This document shows, piece after piece, positions 1-7,580 of a DNA stretch of 15,979 bases. The notes beneath the pieces were generated by a model that searched no databases, was not told the DNA's origin, and worked only from the letters and a program-made list of their open reading frames with translations. Where the stretch lies: the NCBI GenBank assembly GCA_964466965.1, contig CAYXPZ010000055.1:1-15979 (forward strand). The letters are read 5' to 3'. Within the stretch, counting starts at the first letter, position 1. Every line of letters begins with the position of its first letter. Position numbers and translations under genes: made by a program. Origin of the DNA: Dichotomicrobium sp964466965 (lineage in GTDB: Bacteria > Pseudomonadota > Alphaproteobacteria > Rhizobiales > Rhodomicrobiaceae).

Positions 1-513
1 GTGCTGGCGACCAAGGAAGGTCAGGACCGCGCGTTCGCCAAGCTCGACGAGATCAAAGACAACGTGATCTGGTGGTCGGAAGGCGCTCAGCCGCCACAGA
101 TGCTGGCTGACGAAGAGGCCGTGATCGTGACCGCCTACAACGGCCGCATCTTCAACGCCCAGGTCAATGAGGATCAGCCGTTCAAGATCATGTGGGACCA
201 CCAGATGTTCGAGGTTGATGGCTGGGTTGTGCCGGTTGGCAACGACGATCAGATTGACCTGATCAAGGACTATCTGTATTTCGCCACCGATACGCAGCGT
301 CTGGCTGATCAGGCCAAGTATATCGCTTATGCTCCGGCGCGCGAATCTTCCATTCCGAAGATTAGCAAGCATGCCGACACCGGCGTCGATATGATGCAGC
401 ACATGCCGACCGCTCCGGAAAACTTCAAGACCGCCGTTCAGTTCAATACCGACTTTTGGGCCGACTACGGCGACCTGCTTGAAGAGCGCTTCAACGCCTG
501 GGTTGCGCAGTAA
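1..513 (+). CDS. Polyamine-type ABC transporter substrate-binding protein (PotD/PotF-like), C-terminal part only
   Basis: This is the C-terminal 170 residues of a periplasmic solute-binding protein of the spermidine/putrescine (PotD/PotF) class; the gene runs off the left edge. Family members are about 340-370 residues, so roughly half is missing, and the in-frame GTG at base 1 is not taken as the true start. Visible features fit a lobe-closing C-terminal half: a segment rich in aromatic and acidic residues around residues 63-80 (WDHQMFEVDGWVVPVG), where PotF-type proteins place a Trp/Asp pair that contacts the substrate amine, and a helical C-terminus ending in NAWVAQ. It is followed by a hairpin and two permease genes with the same orientation, the normal order for a polyamine importer. 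The ligand could be putrescine, spermidine or another cationic or small organic solute; the sequence does not decide. Confidence 0.85.
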   Translation: MLATKEGQDRAFAKLDEIKDNVIWWSEGAQPPQMLADEEAVIVTAYNGRIFNAQVNEDQPFKIMWDHQMFEVDGWVVPVGNDDQIDLIKDYLYFATDTQRLADQAKYIAYAPARESSIPKISKHADTGVDMMQHMPTAPENFKTAVQFNTDFWADYGDLLEERFNAWVAQ

Positions 514-533
514 CCGTTTCAACACAAAGCACT

Positions 534-563
534 GGAAAGCGGCCTGACTTCGGGCCGCTTTCC
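534..563 (+). terminator. Intercistronic hairpin after the binding-protein gene
   Basis: A perfect 11-bp inverted repeat (GGAAAGCGGCC at 534-544, GGCCGCTTTCC at 553-563) with an 8-nt loop lies 21 bases after the binding-protein stop codon. It is not followed by a T-run, so it is more likely an mRNA 3'-end stabiliser or partial terminator that keeps binding-protein mRNA in excess over permease mRNA than a full stop. The downstream permease gene starts 31 bases later. Confidence 0.6.
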
Positions 564-594
564 CCTCTGCCATCAATCAATGTGAGCGGTCAAC

Positions 595-1860
595 ATGCAG
601 GACGCGACGCCAGCCGAACTCGAAACGCTCACCACCGCCGATGGCCGTCCGCTCAAAGAGAGCATCCGCAAGTCCGAGCGGCGCGCGCGCTTGCGCGCGT
701 TCTTATTGGTGCTGCCGCTGCTGGCGTTCCTTGTCGTGACCTTCGTCGTCCCCATCGTGTCGATGATGTTCCGCTCCGTCTATAACCCGGAGGTCGTCCA
801 ATATCTTCCGAAGACGGCCGAGGCGCTCCAGCAATGGGATGGTGAGGGCGTTCCGGGCGAAGAAGTGTTCGCCGCAATGGCCCAGGACATGGTCAAGGGC
901 CGCGAAGACCGCACGATTGGGCGCGTCGCCGCGCGGATTAATCGGGAGCTTCCCGGGGCGCGCAGCCTCATGCTCGGCACAGCCCGCGACGTAGACGAGA
1001 TGTCGCCGCCTTACAAGGAGGCGTTCATTGCCGAGGACGAGCGCTGGACCACTAGCGAGTTCTGGGGAATTCTGAAGCGCGAAAGCCGCCTCATTACACC
1101 GAGCTACTACCTTTTGGCGCTTGACTACGAGTACACCCCCACCGGCGAGATTGCTCCGCGCGCGGAGATCTACCAGATCTATACGGATCTGTTTATCCGC
1201 ACGGCCTGGATGAGCATCTTTATTACAGTGCTGTGTATTCTGCTCGCCTATCCGGTTTCGTATCTGTTGGCGACGCTGCCGCTACGATATTCGAACCTCT
1301 TGATGATTCTGGTGCTGTTGCCGTTCTGGACATCGCTGCTGGTGCGCACCTCGGCGTGGATTGTCCTGCTGCAGCAGCAAGGCGTTATCAACGATTTCCT
1401 CGTGGGGCTCGGGATCATCGGCGATGACGGCCGATTGCGAATGATCTACAACCAGACCGGCACAATCGTGGCAATGACGCACATCTTGCTGCCGTTCATG
1501 ATCCTGCCGCTCTATTCGGTGATGAAGACCATCAACCCAAGCTATCTGCGCGCGGCTCGCTCCCTTGGGGCCAATCCCTTGGTTGCATGGTTCCGCGTCT
1601 ACTTCCCGCTGACCGTGCCCGGCATGGCCGCTGGGGTGATGCTCGTCTTCATCCTGGCGATCGGATACTACATAACGCCCGCACTGGTCGGCGGCGAGAC
1701 AGGCATCTTCATATCCAACATGATCGCTAACAACATGCAGGGCACAAGTGCACAACTGCGCCTTGCCGCCGCGCTCGCGACCATCTTGCTGGTGCTTGTG
1801 ATGCTGTTCTACTGGCTGTTCAACAAGATGGTTGGCGTGGAACGGCTAAAATTTGGCTGA
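595..1860 (+). CDS. Polyamine-type ABC transporter permease (PotB-like) with enlarged periplasmic insert
   Basis: Inner-membrane permease subunit, 421 residues, of the spermidine/putrescine class. The first membrane helix is at about residues 35-58 and a block of five or so helices runs from about 201 to 411. The EAA coupling loop that docks on the ATPase is clear at about 319-343 (RAARSLGANP ... YFPLTVPG). PotB of E. coli is about 275 residues; here some 130 mostly hydrophilic residues (about 62-195) sit between helix 1 and helix 2, predicted to be periplasmic and rich in Glu, Asp and Arg. The ATG at 595 is preceded only by a weak purine-rich stretch (TGAGCGG). It lies between the binding protein and the partner permease, 51 bases before the latter's start. 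Family assignment is firm; substrate is inferred from class only. Confidence 0.88.
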   Translation: MQDATPAELETLTTADGRPLKESIRKSERRARLRAFLLVLPLLAFLVVTFVVPIVSMMFRSVYNPEVVQYLPKTAEALQQWDGEGVPGEEVFAAMAQDMVKGREDRTIGRVAARINRELPGARSLMLGTARDVDEMSPPYKEAFIAEDERWTTSEFWGILKRESRLITPSYYLLALDYEYTPTGEIAPRAEIYQIYTDLFIRTAWMSIFITVLCILLAYPVSYLLATLPLRYSNLLMILVLLPFWTSLLVRTSAWIVLLQQQGVINDFLVGLGIIGDDGRLRMIYNQTGTIVAMTHILLPFMILPLYSVMKTINPSYLRAARSLGANPLVAWFRVYFPLTVPGMAAGVMLVFILAIGYYITPALVGGETGIFISNMIANNMQGTSAQLRLAAALATILLVLVMLFYWLFNKMVGVERLKFG

Positions 1861-1911
1861 TGATCGCGGCGAGCGGTTTGGCTCGGCGAAACAACGGTGA
1901 GAGAACAGACG

Positions 1912-2763
1912 ATGGCGCTTCCTCCTTATGCAAGCCCGCTTGAGCGCGTCTGGCACTACGCCTACCAGGTTATCTGTGGGCTGATCTTTTTGTTTTTGAT
2001 ATTCCCGATCCTGGTGATCTTGCCGCTTTCGTTCAACGCAGAACCGTATTTTACCTTTACCGAGGAGATGCTGACGCTCGACCCGGTCGGTTATTCGCTG
2101 CGCTGGTACCAAGATCTTCTCGGCAGCGAAGAATGGATGCGCGCGGTGCGCAACTCCTTCATCATTTCGATCGCCTCGACGATCGTGTCCACGACACTCG
2201 GCACGCTGGCCGCTCTCGGCCTCAGCCGCCGGAACATGCCGGCGCGCGGCTTCATCACCGCCGTTCTGATCTCGCCGATGATCGTTCCGCTCATCATCAC
2301 CGCTGCTGCGCTGTTCAGCTTCTATGCGCGTATCGAGCTATCGCAGACATTTTTCTCGATCATCATGGCGCATGTCGTGCTCGGCACGCCGTTCGTCGTC
2401 ATCACCGTGACGGCGGCGCTGGCCAGCTTCGACGAACAGCTGATCCGGGCGTCAAACAGTCTCGGCGCGAACATGAGCACCACCTTCTTCCGGGTTATCC
2501 TGCCGCTGGTGCTGCCCGGGGTCATTTCTGGCGCTCTGTTCGCCTTCGTCACCTCGCTCGATGAGGTCGTCGTCGTTCTGTTCCTGGCTGGGCCCGAGCA
2601 AACACCCATCACGGTGCGCATGTTCTCCGGTCTGCGCGAGGAGATCAGTCCGACGATCCTGGCGCTCGCGACAATCCTCGTTGGGATTTCCATCGTGTTG
2701 CTCAGCACGCTGGAGATGATCCGGCGGCGCGGCGAGAAGATCCGCGGTCTCAGCCCCGGCTAA
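1912..2763 (+). CDS. Polyamine-type ABC transporter permease (PotC-like)
   Basis: Second inner-membrane permease of the importer, 283 residues, a normal PotC length. Hydrophobic helices are visible at about residues 17-39, 82-104, 114-138, 148-172, 197-220 and near 240-265. The EAA loop is at about 179-203 (RASNSLGAN ... ILPLVLPG). I chose the ATG at 1912 because GGTGAGAG (1896-1903) lies eight bases upstream as a ribosome-binding site; a GTG at 1897 in the same frame would add five residues but would fall inside that site. It should form a heterodimer with the preceding PotB-like subunit; the ATPase is not in the window. The protein ends in an Arg-rich cytoplasmic tail. Confidence 0.88.
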   Translation: MALPPYASPLERVWHYAYQVICGLIFLFLIFPILVILPLSFNAEPYFTFTEEMLTLDPVGYSLRWYQDLLGSEEWMRAVRNSFIISIASTIVSTTLGTLAALGLSRRNMPARGFITAVLISPMIVPLIITAAALFSFYARIELSQTFFSIIMAHVVLGTPFVVITVTAALASFDEQLIRASNSLGANMSTTFFRVILPLVLPGVISGALFAFVTSLDEVVVVLFLAGPEQTPITVRMFSGLREEISPTILALATILVGISIVLLSTLEMIRRRGEKIRGLSPG

Positions 2764-2843
2764 GCTGTTTGTTGCGGCGATCGGGCACGTCCGGCGCCAC
2801 AGGCGGCATTTGCGCATTCGCGCGTGTCGGTTTAGCCTCCAGG

Positions 2844-2859
2844 GTTGTGTCGACACAAC
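2844..2859. promoter_or_regulatory. Perfect 16-bp palindrome, candidate operator of gcdH
   Basis: GTTGTGTCGACACAAC reads the same on both strands. It ends 14 bases before the gcdH start codon, in the 110-base gap after the permease operon. A perfect 16-bp palindrome at this place is what a dimeric repressor (TetR or GntR type) would bind, but no regulator gene is in view and I see only weak promoter elements nearby (TTGCGC at 2810-2815, TTTAGC at 2831-2836, spacing too short). Confidence 0.5.
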
Positions 2860-2873
2860 AATGCAAGGCCGCG

Positions 2874-4058
2874 ATGATGACCAGCCCGAGCAGGTTCCAG
2901 TGGGATGACCCGTTGCGTCTCGATGAGCAGCTCACCGAGGATGAGCGGCTCGTCCGCGACACCGCACAGGCCTATGCGCAGGACAAGCTGCAACCGCGGG
3001 TGCAGTCGGCCTTCCGCGAGGAGCGTTTTGACCGTGACATCATGTATGAGCTGGGCGAGTTGGGCCTGCTCGGCGCGACGATCCCGCAGGCGTATGGCGG
3101 AGCGGGCGTCAACCATGTCTGCTATGGTCTGGTCGCTCGGGAGATCGAGCGGGTCGACTCCGGCTACCGATCGGCTATGAGCGTGCAGTCATCGCTGGTG
3201 ATGCATCCGATCCACGCCTATGGCACGAGGACGCAATGCGAGACATATCTCCCGCGCCTGGCGACAGGGCAATGGGTCGGCTGCTTTGGTCTGACCGAGC
3301 CGGATCACGGCTCTGATCCCGGAAGCATGGCCACGCGGGCCGAGAAGGTCGAGGGCGGGTATAAGCTGTCGGGCGCGAAGACCTGGATCACCAACGCGCC
3401 GATCGCCGACATCATGGTGGTTTGGGGCAAGCTCGACGGCGTGATCCGCGGCTTTATTCTCGAACGCGGCATGGACGGGCTGGAGACTCCGGCGATCGAA
3501 GGCAAGCTTAGCCTGCGCGCCTCCATCACAGGTCAGATCATGATGGACGACGTATTCGTGCCCGAGGAGAATCTGCTGCCGAAAGGTGAGGGGCTGAAAG
3601 GCCCGTTCGGATGCCTGAACAAGGCGCGCTTCGGCATCGCGTGGGGCGCGCTGGGCGCTGCGGAGTTCTGCTGGCACGCCGCGCGGTCTTACACGATGGA
3701 GCGCCAGCAATTCGGCCGCCCGCTCGCTGCCAATCAACTGATCCAGAAGAAGCTCGCGGATATGCAGACCGAAATCGCCCTGGGGCTGCAGGGCTGCCTG
3801 CAAGCCTCGCGGATGCTGGACGCGGGTGCCTGCGCGCCAGAGACGATCTCACTTTTAAAACGCAACTCCTGCGGCAAGGCGCTGGAGATTGCGCGAGCCG
3901 CCCGCGACATGCATGGCGGCAATGGCATTAGCGAGGAGTACCACGTCATGCGCCATCTGATGAACCTGGAGACGGTCAACACATACGAAGGCACGCATGA
4001 CATCCATGCGCTGATCCTCGGGCGCGCTCAAACCGGGCTTCAGGCGTTCACAAACTAA
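2874..4058 (+). CDS. gcdH: Glutaryl-CoA dehydrogenase
   Basis: FAD enzyme of the acyl-CoA dehydrogenase family that oxidises and decarboxylates glutaryl-CoA to crotonyl-CoA in lysine, hydroxylysine and tryptophan degradation; cytoplasmic and tetrameric in the family. With the start at 2874 the protein has 394 residues, the usual size. Marks specific to this family are YRSAMSVQSS at about 98-107, holding the Arg (about 99) and Ser (about 103) that in human GCDH (Arg94, Ser98) bind the glutaryl carboxylate, the FAD/acyl-binding stretch FGLTEPDHGSDPGS, and NTYEGTHDIHALILGRA near the C-terminus with the catalytic base at about Glu372. AAGG (2865-2868) precedes the start; an ATG directly after it (2877) is an alternative, and a TTG at 2769 would add an unconserved 35-residue leader and is rejected. 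Electrons should go to ETF, not encoded here. It sits between two solute importers. Confidence 0.95.
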   Translation: MMTSPSRFQWDDPLRLDEQLTEDERLVRDTAQAYAQDKLQPRVQSAFREERFDRDIMYELGELGLLGATIPQAYGGAGVNHVCYGLVAREIERVDSGYRSAMSVQSSLVMHPIHAYGTRTQCETYLPRLATGQWVGCFGLTEPDHGSDPGSMATRAEKVEGGYKLSGAKTWITNAPIADIMVVWGKLDGVIRGFILERGMDGLETPAIEGKLSLRASITGQIMMDDVFVPEENLLPKGEGLKGPFGCLNKARFGIAWGALGAAEFCWHAARSYTMERQQFGRPLAANQLIQKKLADMQTEIALGLQGCLQASRMLDAGACAPETISLLKRNSCGKALEIARAARDMHGGNGISEEYHVMRHLMNLETVNTYEGTHDIHALILGRAQTGLQAFTN

Positions 4059-4238
4059 TGATCAGCGCGAAACCGCATCGGGCGCCGCCCGCTAGGCTCA
4101 TAGCGATAAAGGCAAATAGCTGCCCACACGCCGAAAGTTCAACGCCTTGATCGTTGTTAAGTCCTTGAAGGCGCTGCCCGCCTGTGACAACAATAACACG
4201 CTCATAAAAGAGCCGCTGGCCACACAAGGAGGAAACGC

Positions 4239-5468
4239 ATGAAACCATTCGCCAAATGGTCCCTGGCCGCCGTCGCTTCGGTCGGCTTGTTCGCCGCACC
4301 ACAAGTGACGCAAGCTGCAGAGTGCGACACGATCGAACTCGGCGCAGCGATCTCGCTGACCGGCAAATACGCCACCAACGGCCAGCACGTCCAAAACGGC
4401 TACGAATTCGCCATCGACAAGATCGCGGAAAACGGCGGCGTGCAGGTCGGCGACAAGTGCTACAACTTTGATGTCATCTACTACGATGACGAATCCAAGG
4501 GCGACCGCGCGGCGACACTGGCCGAGCGCCTGATCAACCAGGACGGTGTCGAGTACATGCTTGGTCCGTACTCCTCGGGCATGACCAAGGCGATCGCGCC
4601 GGTCTCCGAGAAGTACAAGGTGCCGATGATCGAAGGCAGTGGCGCTTCCCGCTCGCTGTTCAACAAGGGCTACAAGTATCTCTTCGCCGTCCTGTCCACC
4701 TCAGAGCAGTATCTTGCCTCCGCGGTGACGCTGGCGGCTGAGGTGGCCAAGGAGAACGGCAAGGACCCGTCCGATGTCAAGCTCGCCATCGCGGTGGAGA
4801 ACGATCCGTTCTCGCTGGACATTCGCGCTGGTGTGCTGGAAGACGCAGCGAAATACGACATGGATGTCGTGGTCGATGAAAAGCTGCCACGCGACCTGTC
4901 AGACATGAGCGCCATCCTCACCAAGGTTAACCTGATCAAGCCGGACGTTCTTGTTGTCTCGGGGCACTCGAAAGGCGCGGCGACAGCCGTGCGTCAGATC
5001 GAGGAAAAGAACATTCAAACCCCGATGATCGCAATCACGCATTGTGAGTCCGCCAACGTGACCGGCAAGTTCGGTGATGCCGCGAATGACATCCTGTGCG
5101 CCACGCAGTGGGCGGAAACGCTGAGCTACGAGGACCCGATCTTTGGAACCGCGATGAACTATCAGAACGAGTTCCAGGAAGCGTTCCCGAGCTACAAGGG
5201 AGAGCCGGTTCCGTATCAGGCCGCCCAGTCTTCCGCTGCGGTTTACGCCTACAAGGACGCCTTCGAGCGTGCCGGCACGCTGGACAACCAGGCCGTTCGC
5301 GACGCCATTGCGGACACGGACCTGATGACCTTCTACGGCCGCATCAAGTTCTCCGAGGCTGGCAACAACATCGCCAAGCCGATGGTGCTGCGTCAGATCC
5401 AGGATGGTGAGTATAACGTGGTCGCGCCGCCGAAATTCGCGTCCCACGACCTGAACTATCCGCGCTAA
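4239..5468 (+). CDS. Branched-chain amino-acid-type ABC transporter substrate-binding protein (LivK-like)
   Basis: Periplasmic binding protein of the Leu/Ile/Val type, 409 residues. A Sec signal peptide is obvious: Lys at 2 and 6, hydrophobic core at about 8-20, small residues before a cleavage point near AQA/A-E (25-28). The mature protein starts with the typical strand and loop EC-DTIELGAAISLTGKYA and has the two-lobe type I fold pattern throughout (YYDDESKGDRAATLAERLI, LGPYSSGMT, PMIEGSGASRSLF). Cysteines near 29 and in GDKCYNF could form a disulphide. A strong ribosome-binding site, AAGGAGG, precedes the ATG. It is the first gene of a complete five-gene importer. The class also takes up amides, other amino acids and aromatic acids, so the ligand is open. 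Confidence 0.9.
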   Translation: MKPFAKWSLAAVASVGLFAAPQVTQAAECDTIELGAAISLTGKYATNGQHVQNGYEFAIDKIAENGGVQVGDKCYNFDVIYYDDESKGDRAATLAERLINQDGVEYMLGPYSSGMTKAIAPVSEKYKVPMIEGSGASRSLFNKGYKYLFAVLSTSEQYLASAVTLAAEVAKENGKDPSDVKLAIAVENDPFSLDIRAGVLEDAAKYDMDVVVDEKLPRDLSDMSAILTKVNLIKPDVLVVSGHSKGAATAVRQIEEKNIQTPMIAITHCESANVTGKFGDAANDILCATQWAETLSYEDPIFGTAMNYQNEFQEAFPSYKGEPVPYQAAQSSAAVYAYKDAFERAGTLDNQAVRDAIADTDLMTFYGRIKFSEAGNNIAKPMVLRQIQDGEYNVVAPPKFASHDLNYPR

Positions 5469-5497
5469 TCCGCAAGACGTGCACGTGGCACAATAAG

Positions 5498-5527
5498 TTG
5501 GCCGGGCGTCACCGAGCGCCCGGCCAA
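5498..5527 (+). terminator. Intercistronic GC-rich hairpin after the binding-protein gene
   Basis: A perfect 11-bp inverted repeat (TTGGCCGGGCG at 5498-5508, CGCCCGGCCAA at 5517-5527) with an 8-nt loop lies 29 bases after the livK-like stop codon and 45 bases before the livH-like start. There is no T-run. As in the first transporter operon, it probably protects or partially terminates the binding-protein message so that this subunit is made in excess. Confidence 0.6.
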
Positions 5528-5572
5528 TCGCGCCGCTCGTAACCTGGCGCCGGGCACGAAACGAATGGGCCG

Positions 5573-6496
5573 ATGGAACAATTCATTCAAAACTTCAATC
5601 TCCTGATCCAATTCCCGATCGTCAACCTCAAGGTCATCATTGACGGTGTGATGGTCGGCGCCTTGTTCGCGCTTGCGGCATTCGGCCTGGCCATGGTCTG
5701 GGGCGTGATGAACGTCAAGAACCTTGCGCAGGGCGACCTTGTTATCGCCGGCGGCTACATTGCCTGGTTCTCCAGCACCCAAATGGGCGCATACAGCATC
5801 CACCCGCTTTTAGGCGTGCCGTTGGCCTTCGTGATCATGTGGGGCGTGGGCTGGATCTGCTACAAGCTGATCATCAATCGCGTCATCGAGCGCGATCTGT
5901 TCACTTCGCTACTGGCGACCTTCGGGCTGGCAATCATGATCGCGCAGTTGCTAAACCTGCTATTCGGCTCGGATACGCAGAGCGTGAAGCTGCCTTACGA
6001 TACGCTCTATTTCGCTGATGGTCTGATCGACGTGCCGATGGCGAAACTGATCGGTGTGGGAATGGCGCTGGTCCTTGGCGTCGGCGTCGTGCTGTTCATG
6101 TGGTACTCGCGCATGGGCCAAGCGATCCGGGCAACCGCGCAGGACCCGCGCGCGGCGCGCGTGCTCGGTATCGACACCGACAAGGTGTACGCTTTCACAT
6201 TCTCATTGAATGCCGCCATTTGCGGCGCGGCCGGCGCGATCATCGTGATGGTGTGGGTCATCCAGCCGTTCTACGGAATTGTCTATTCGATCCGCGCCTT
6301 CGTTGTCGTCACCGCGGCCGGTCTCGGCAATCTTCCCGGCGTCGTTGCCGCCGGTCTGGGGCTGGGGGTCCTGGAGCAGTACGGCGGCCTGATTTTCGGT
6401 ATCGGTTACCAGCAGGCTATCGCCGTCCTTCTCCTGCTGCTCGTGCTGATGCTCCGCCTGGCGCAGCAGCGGCGAGTCAGGCAAGCACTGCAGTAG
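5573..6496 (+). CDS. livH: Branched-chain amino-acid-type ABC transporter permease (LivH-like)
   Basis: Inner-membrane permease, 307 residues, almost exactly the size of E. coli LivH (308). It is highly hydrophobic with about eight segments. Family marks are GALFALAAFGLAMVWGVMNVKNLAQGD at about residues 26-52, the conserved ERDLFTSLLATFGLA at about 103-117, and the cytoplasmic coupling loop MGQAIRATAQDPRAARVLGID at about 180-200, which contacts the ATPases. The start ATG at 5573 has only a weak GGGC before it, so expression may depend on readthrough from the binding-protein gene. It pairs with the LivM-like protein encoded 13 bases downstream. The substrate class is taken from the family and is not proven. 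Confidence 0.9.
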   Translation: MEQFIQNFNLLIQFPIVNLKVIIDGVMVGALFALAAFGLAMVWGVMNVKNLAQGDLVIAGGYIAWFSSTQMGAYSIHPLLGVPLAFVIMWGVGWICYKLIINRVIERDLFTSLLATFGLAIMIAQLLNLLFGSDTQSVKLPYDTLYFADGLIDVPMAKLIGVGMALVLGVGVVLFMWYSRMGQAIRATAQDPRAARVLGIDTDKVYAFTFSLNAAICGAAGAIIVMVWVIQPFYGIVYSIRAFVVVTAAGLGNLPGVVAAGLGLGVLEQYGGLIFGIGYQQAIAVLLLLLVLMLRLAQQRRVRQALQ

Positions 6497-6509
6497 GGCG
6501 AGGGAGACC

Positions 6510-7580
6510 ATGATGACGAAGACGTTATTCTACATCGTTCTGCTTGCAATCGCTGTCGCGGCGCCGTTTGCGTTGCCCGACTACAAGACGCAACTCGCGA
6601 CCCTGTGGCTGATGATCATCGTCGCCCTGACCTGGGACATGACGGGCGGGCAGATGGGCTACAACTCGCTCGGCAACATCTTCTTCTACGGAACGGGAAT
6701 GTACGTCGCCGCCGTCGTCGGCATCTCGATGGAATACAACATCGGTGAGTACACTGCGGCGTCGGGAGGCGGCATCTACAAGTTCTCGCCGACAGACTAT
6801 TTTGCCGGCTTGTTCCTTGGCAGTCTGGCCGCCGGCGTGTTCTGCGCGTTGACCGCCATCATTATTGGCGCGCTCACATTCGGATTGCGAGGACCCTATT
6901 TCGCGATTGGCACCCTTGGCATAGCCGTTGCGGCGGGCGAACTGGTGGCGAACTGGGACTGGCTTGGTGGCGGACAGGGCATCTCGTTGCCTGTCTATCC
7001 CTATGATTTCGATCAGGGCAAGACGGTTTTCTACTTCATCTTCATGGGTGTCGGCGTCACGCTGTTTGCTTTCCTGGCATGGCTCTACAGTACGCGCTTC
7101 GGCTCGGCCATCAACGCGATCCGTGACGACGAAGACAAGGCCGAGTCTCTGGGCATGAACACTCTGCGCTACAAGCTCACGACGTGGTCCATCGCGGCGT
7201 TCTTCGTTGGTATCGCCGGAGCCGTATCGGGTTATCAGCTGATCCACTTCGAGCCGCTAGAGACCGCGTATCAATATATTTTCCTCGGTATCTTCATGAT
7301 CGTCTGCGTCCTATTGGGCGGAAAAGGCACGCTGTGGGGGCCGGTCATCGGCGCGGTTATCTTCCAAGTCTTCAAGGAGGTAACCTGGAATTATATGCTC
7401 GGCTGGCAGTGGGTCGCGCTCGGCGCGCTCATCATCGTGACCATTGTCTACTTCCAGGAAGGTATCGTCGGCTGGATCCGGCGGCAGAAACCCGAGTGGT
7501 TTGGCATCGTCGTTGAGGACGATACCGGCACGAGTGCGAACCCGACGACCGGTGCGCAACCGGCAGGAGCGGCGGAATGA
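6510..7580 (+). CDS. livM: Branched-chain amino-acid-type ABC transporter permease (LivM-like)
   Basis: Second permease subunit, 356 residues. The family core is present: TLWLMIIVALTWDMTGGQMGYNSLGN near the N-terminus, LRGPYFAIGTLGIAVA in the middle, and the coupling loop FGSAINAIRDDEDKAESLGMN at about 197-217 followed by a hydrophobic block ending in WIRRQ. Between helices 2 and 3 there is a polar segment (GEYTAASGGGIYKFSPTDYF), and the protein ends in a roughly 25-residue acidic then Ala/Gly/Thr-rich tail absent from a minimal LivM. AGGGAG precedes the ATG at 6510; the next codon is also ATG. Its stop overlaps the start of the following ATPase gene by four bases (ATGA), indicating translational coupling. 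Partner of the LivH-like protein. Confidence 0.9.
   Translation: MMTKTLFYIVLLAIAVAAPFALPDYKTQLATLWLMIIVALTWDMTGGQMGYNSLGNIFFYGTGMYVAAVVGISMEYNIGEYTAASGGGIYKFSPTDYFAGLFLGSLAAGVFCALTAIIIGALTFGLRGPYFAIGTLGIAVAAGELVANWDWLGGGQGISLPVYPYDFDQGKTVFYFIFMGVGVTLFAFLAWLYSTRFGSAINAIRDDEDKAESLGMNTLRYKLTTWSIAAFFVGIAGAVSGYQLIHFEPLETAYQYIFLGIFMIVCVLLGGKGTLWGPVIGAVIFQVFKEVTWNYMLGWQWVALGALIIVTIVYFQEGIVGWIRRQKPEWFGIVVEDDTGTSANPTTGAQPAGAAE

Noticed and set aside
2769..2873. TTG start giving gcdH 35 extra residues
   Set aside because: The extra residues are not part of the family, the start codon is rare, and the extension would run through the 16-bp palindrome; the ATG at 2874 gives the normal length.
4059..4238. 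Promoter for the liv operon in the gap after gcdH
   Set aside because: I looked for -35/-10 pairs (for example TTGAAG at 4165-4170) but found no partner with acceptable spacing, so no site is called; the operon may be co-transcribed with gcdH or use another sigma factor.
6525..7247. A 240-codon minus-strand open frame opposite the livM-like gene
   Set aside because: The plus-strand LivM frame has clear membrane segments and the coupling loop, while the antisense product is highly polar with no domain.
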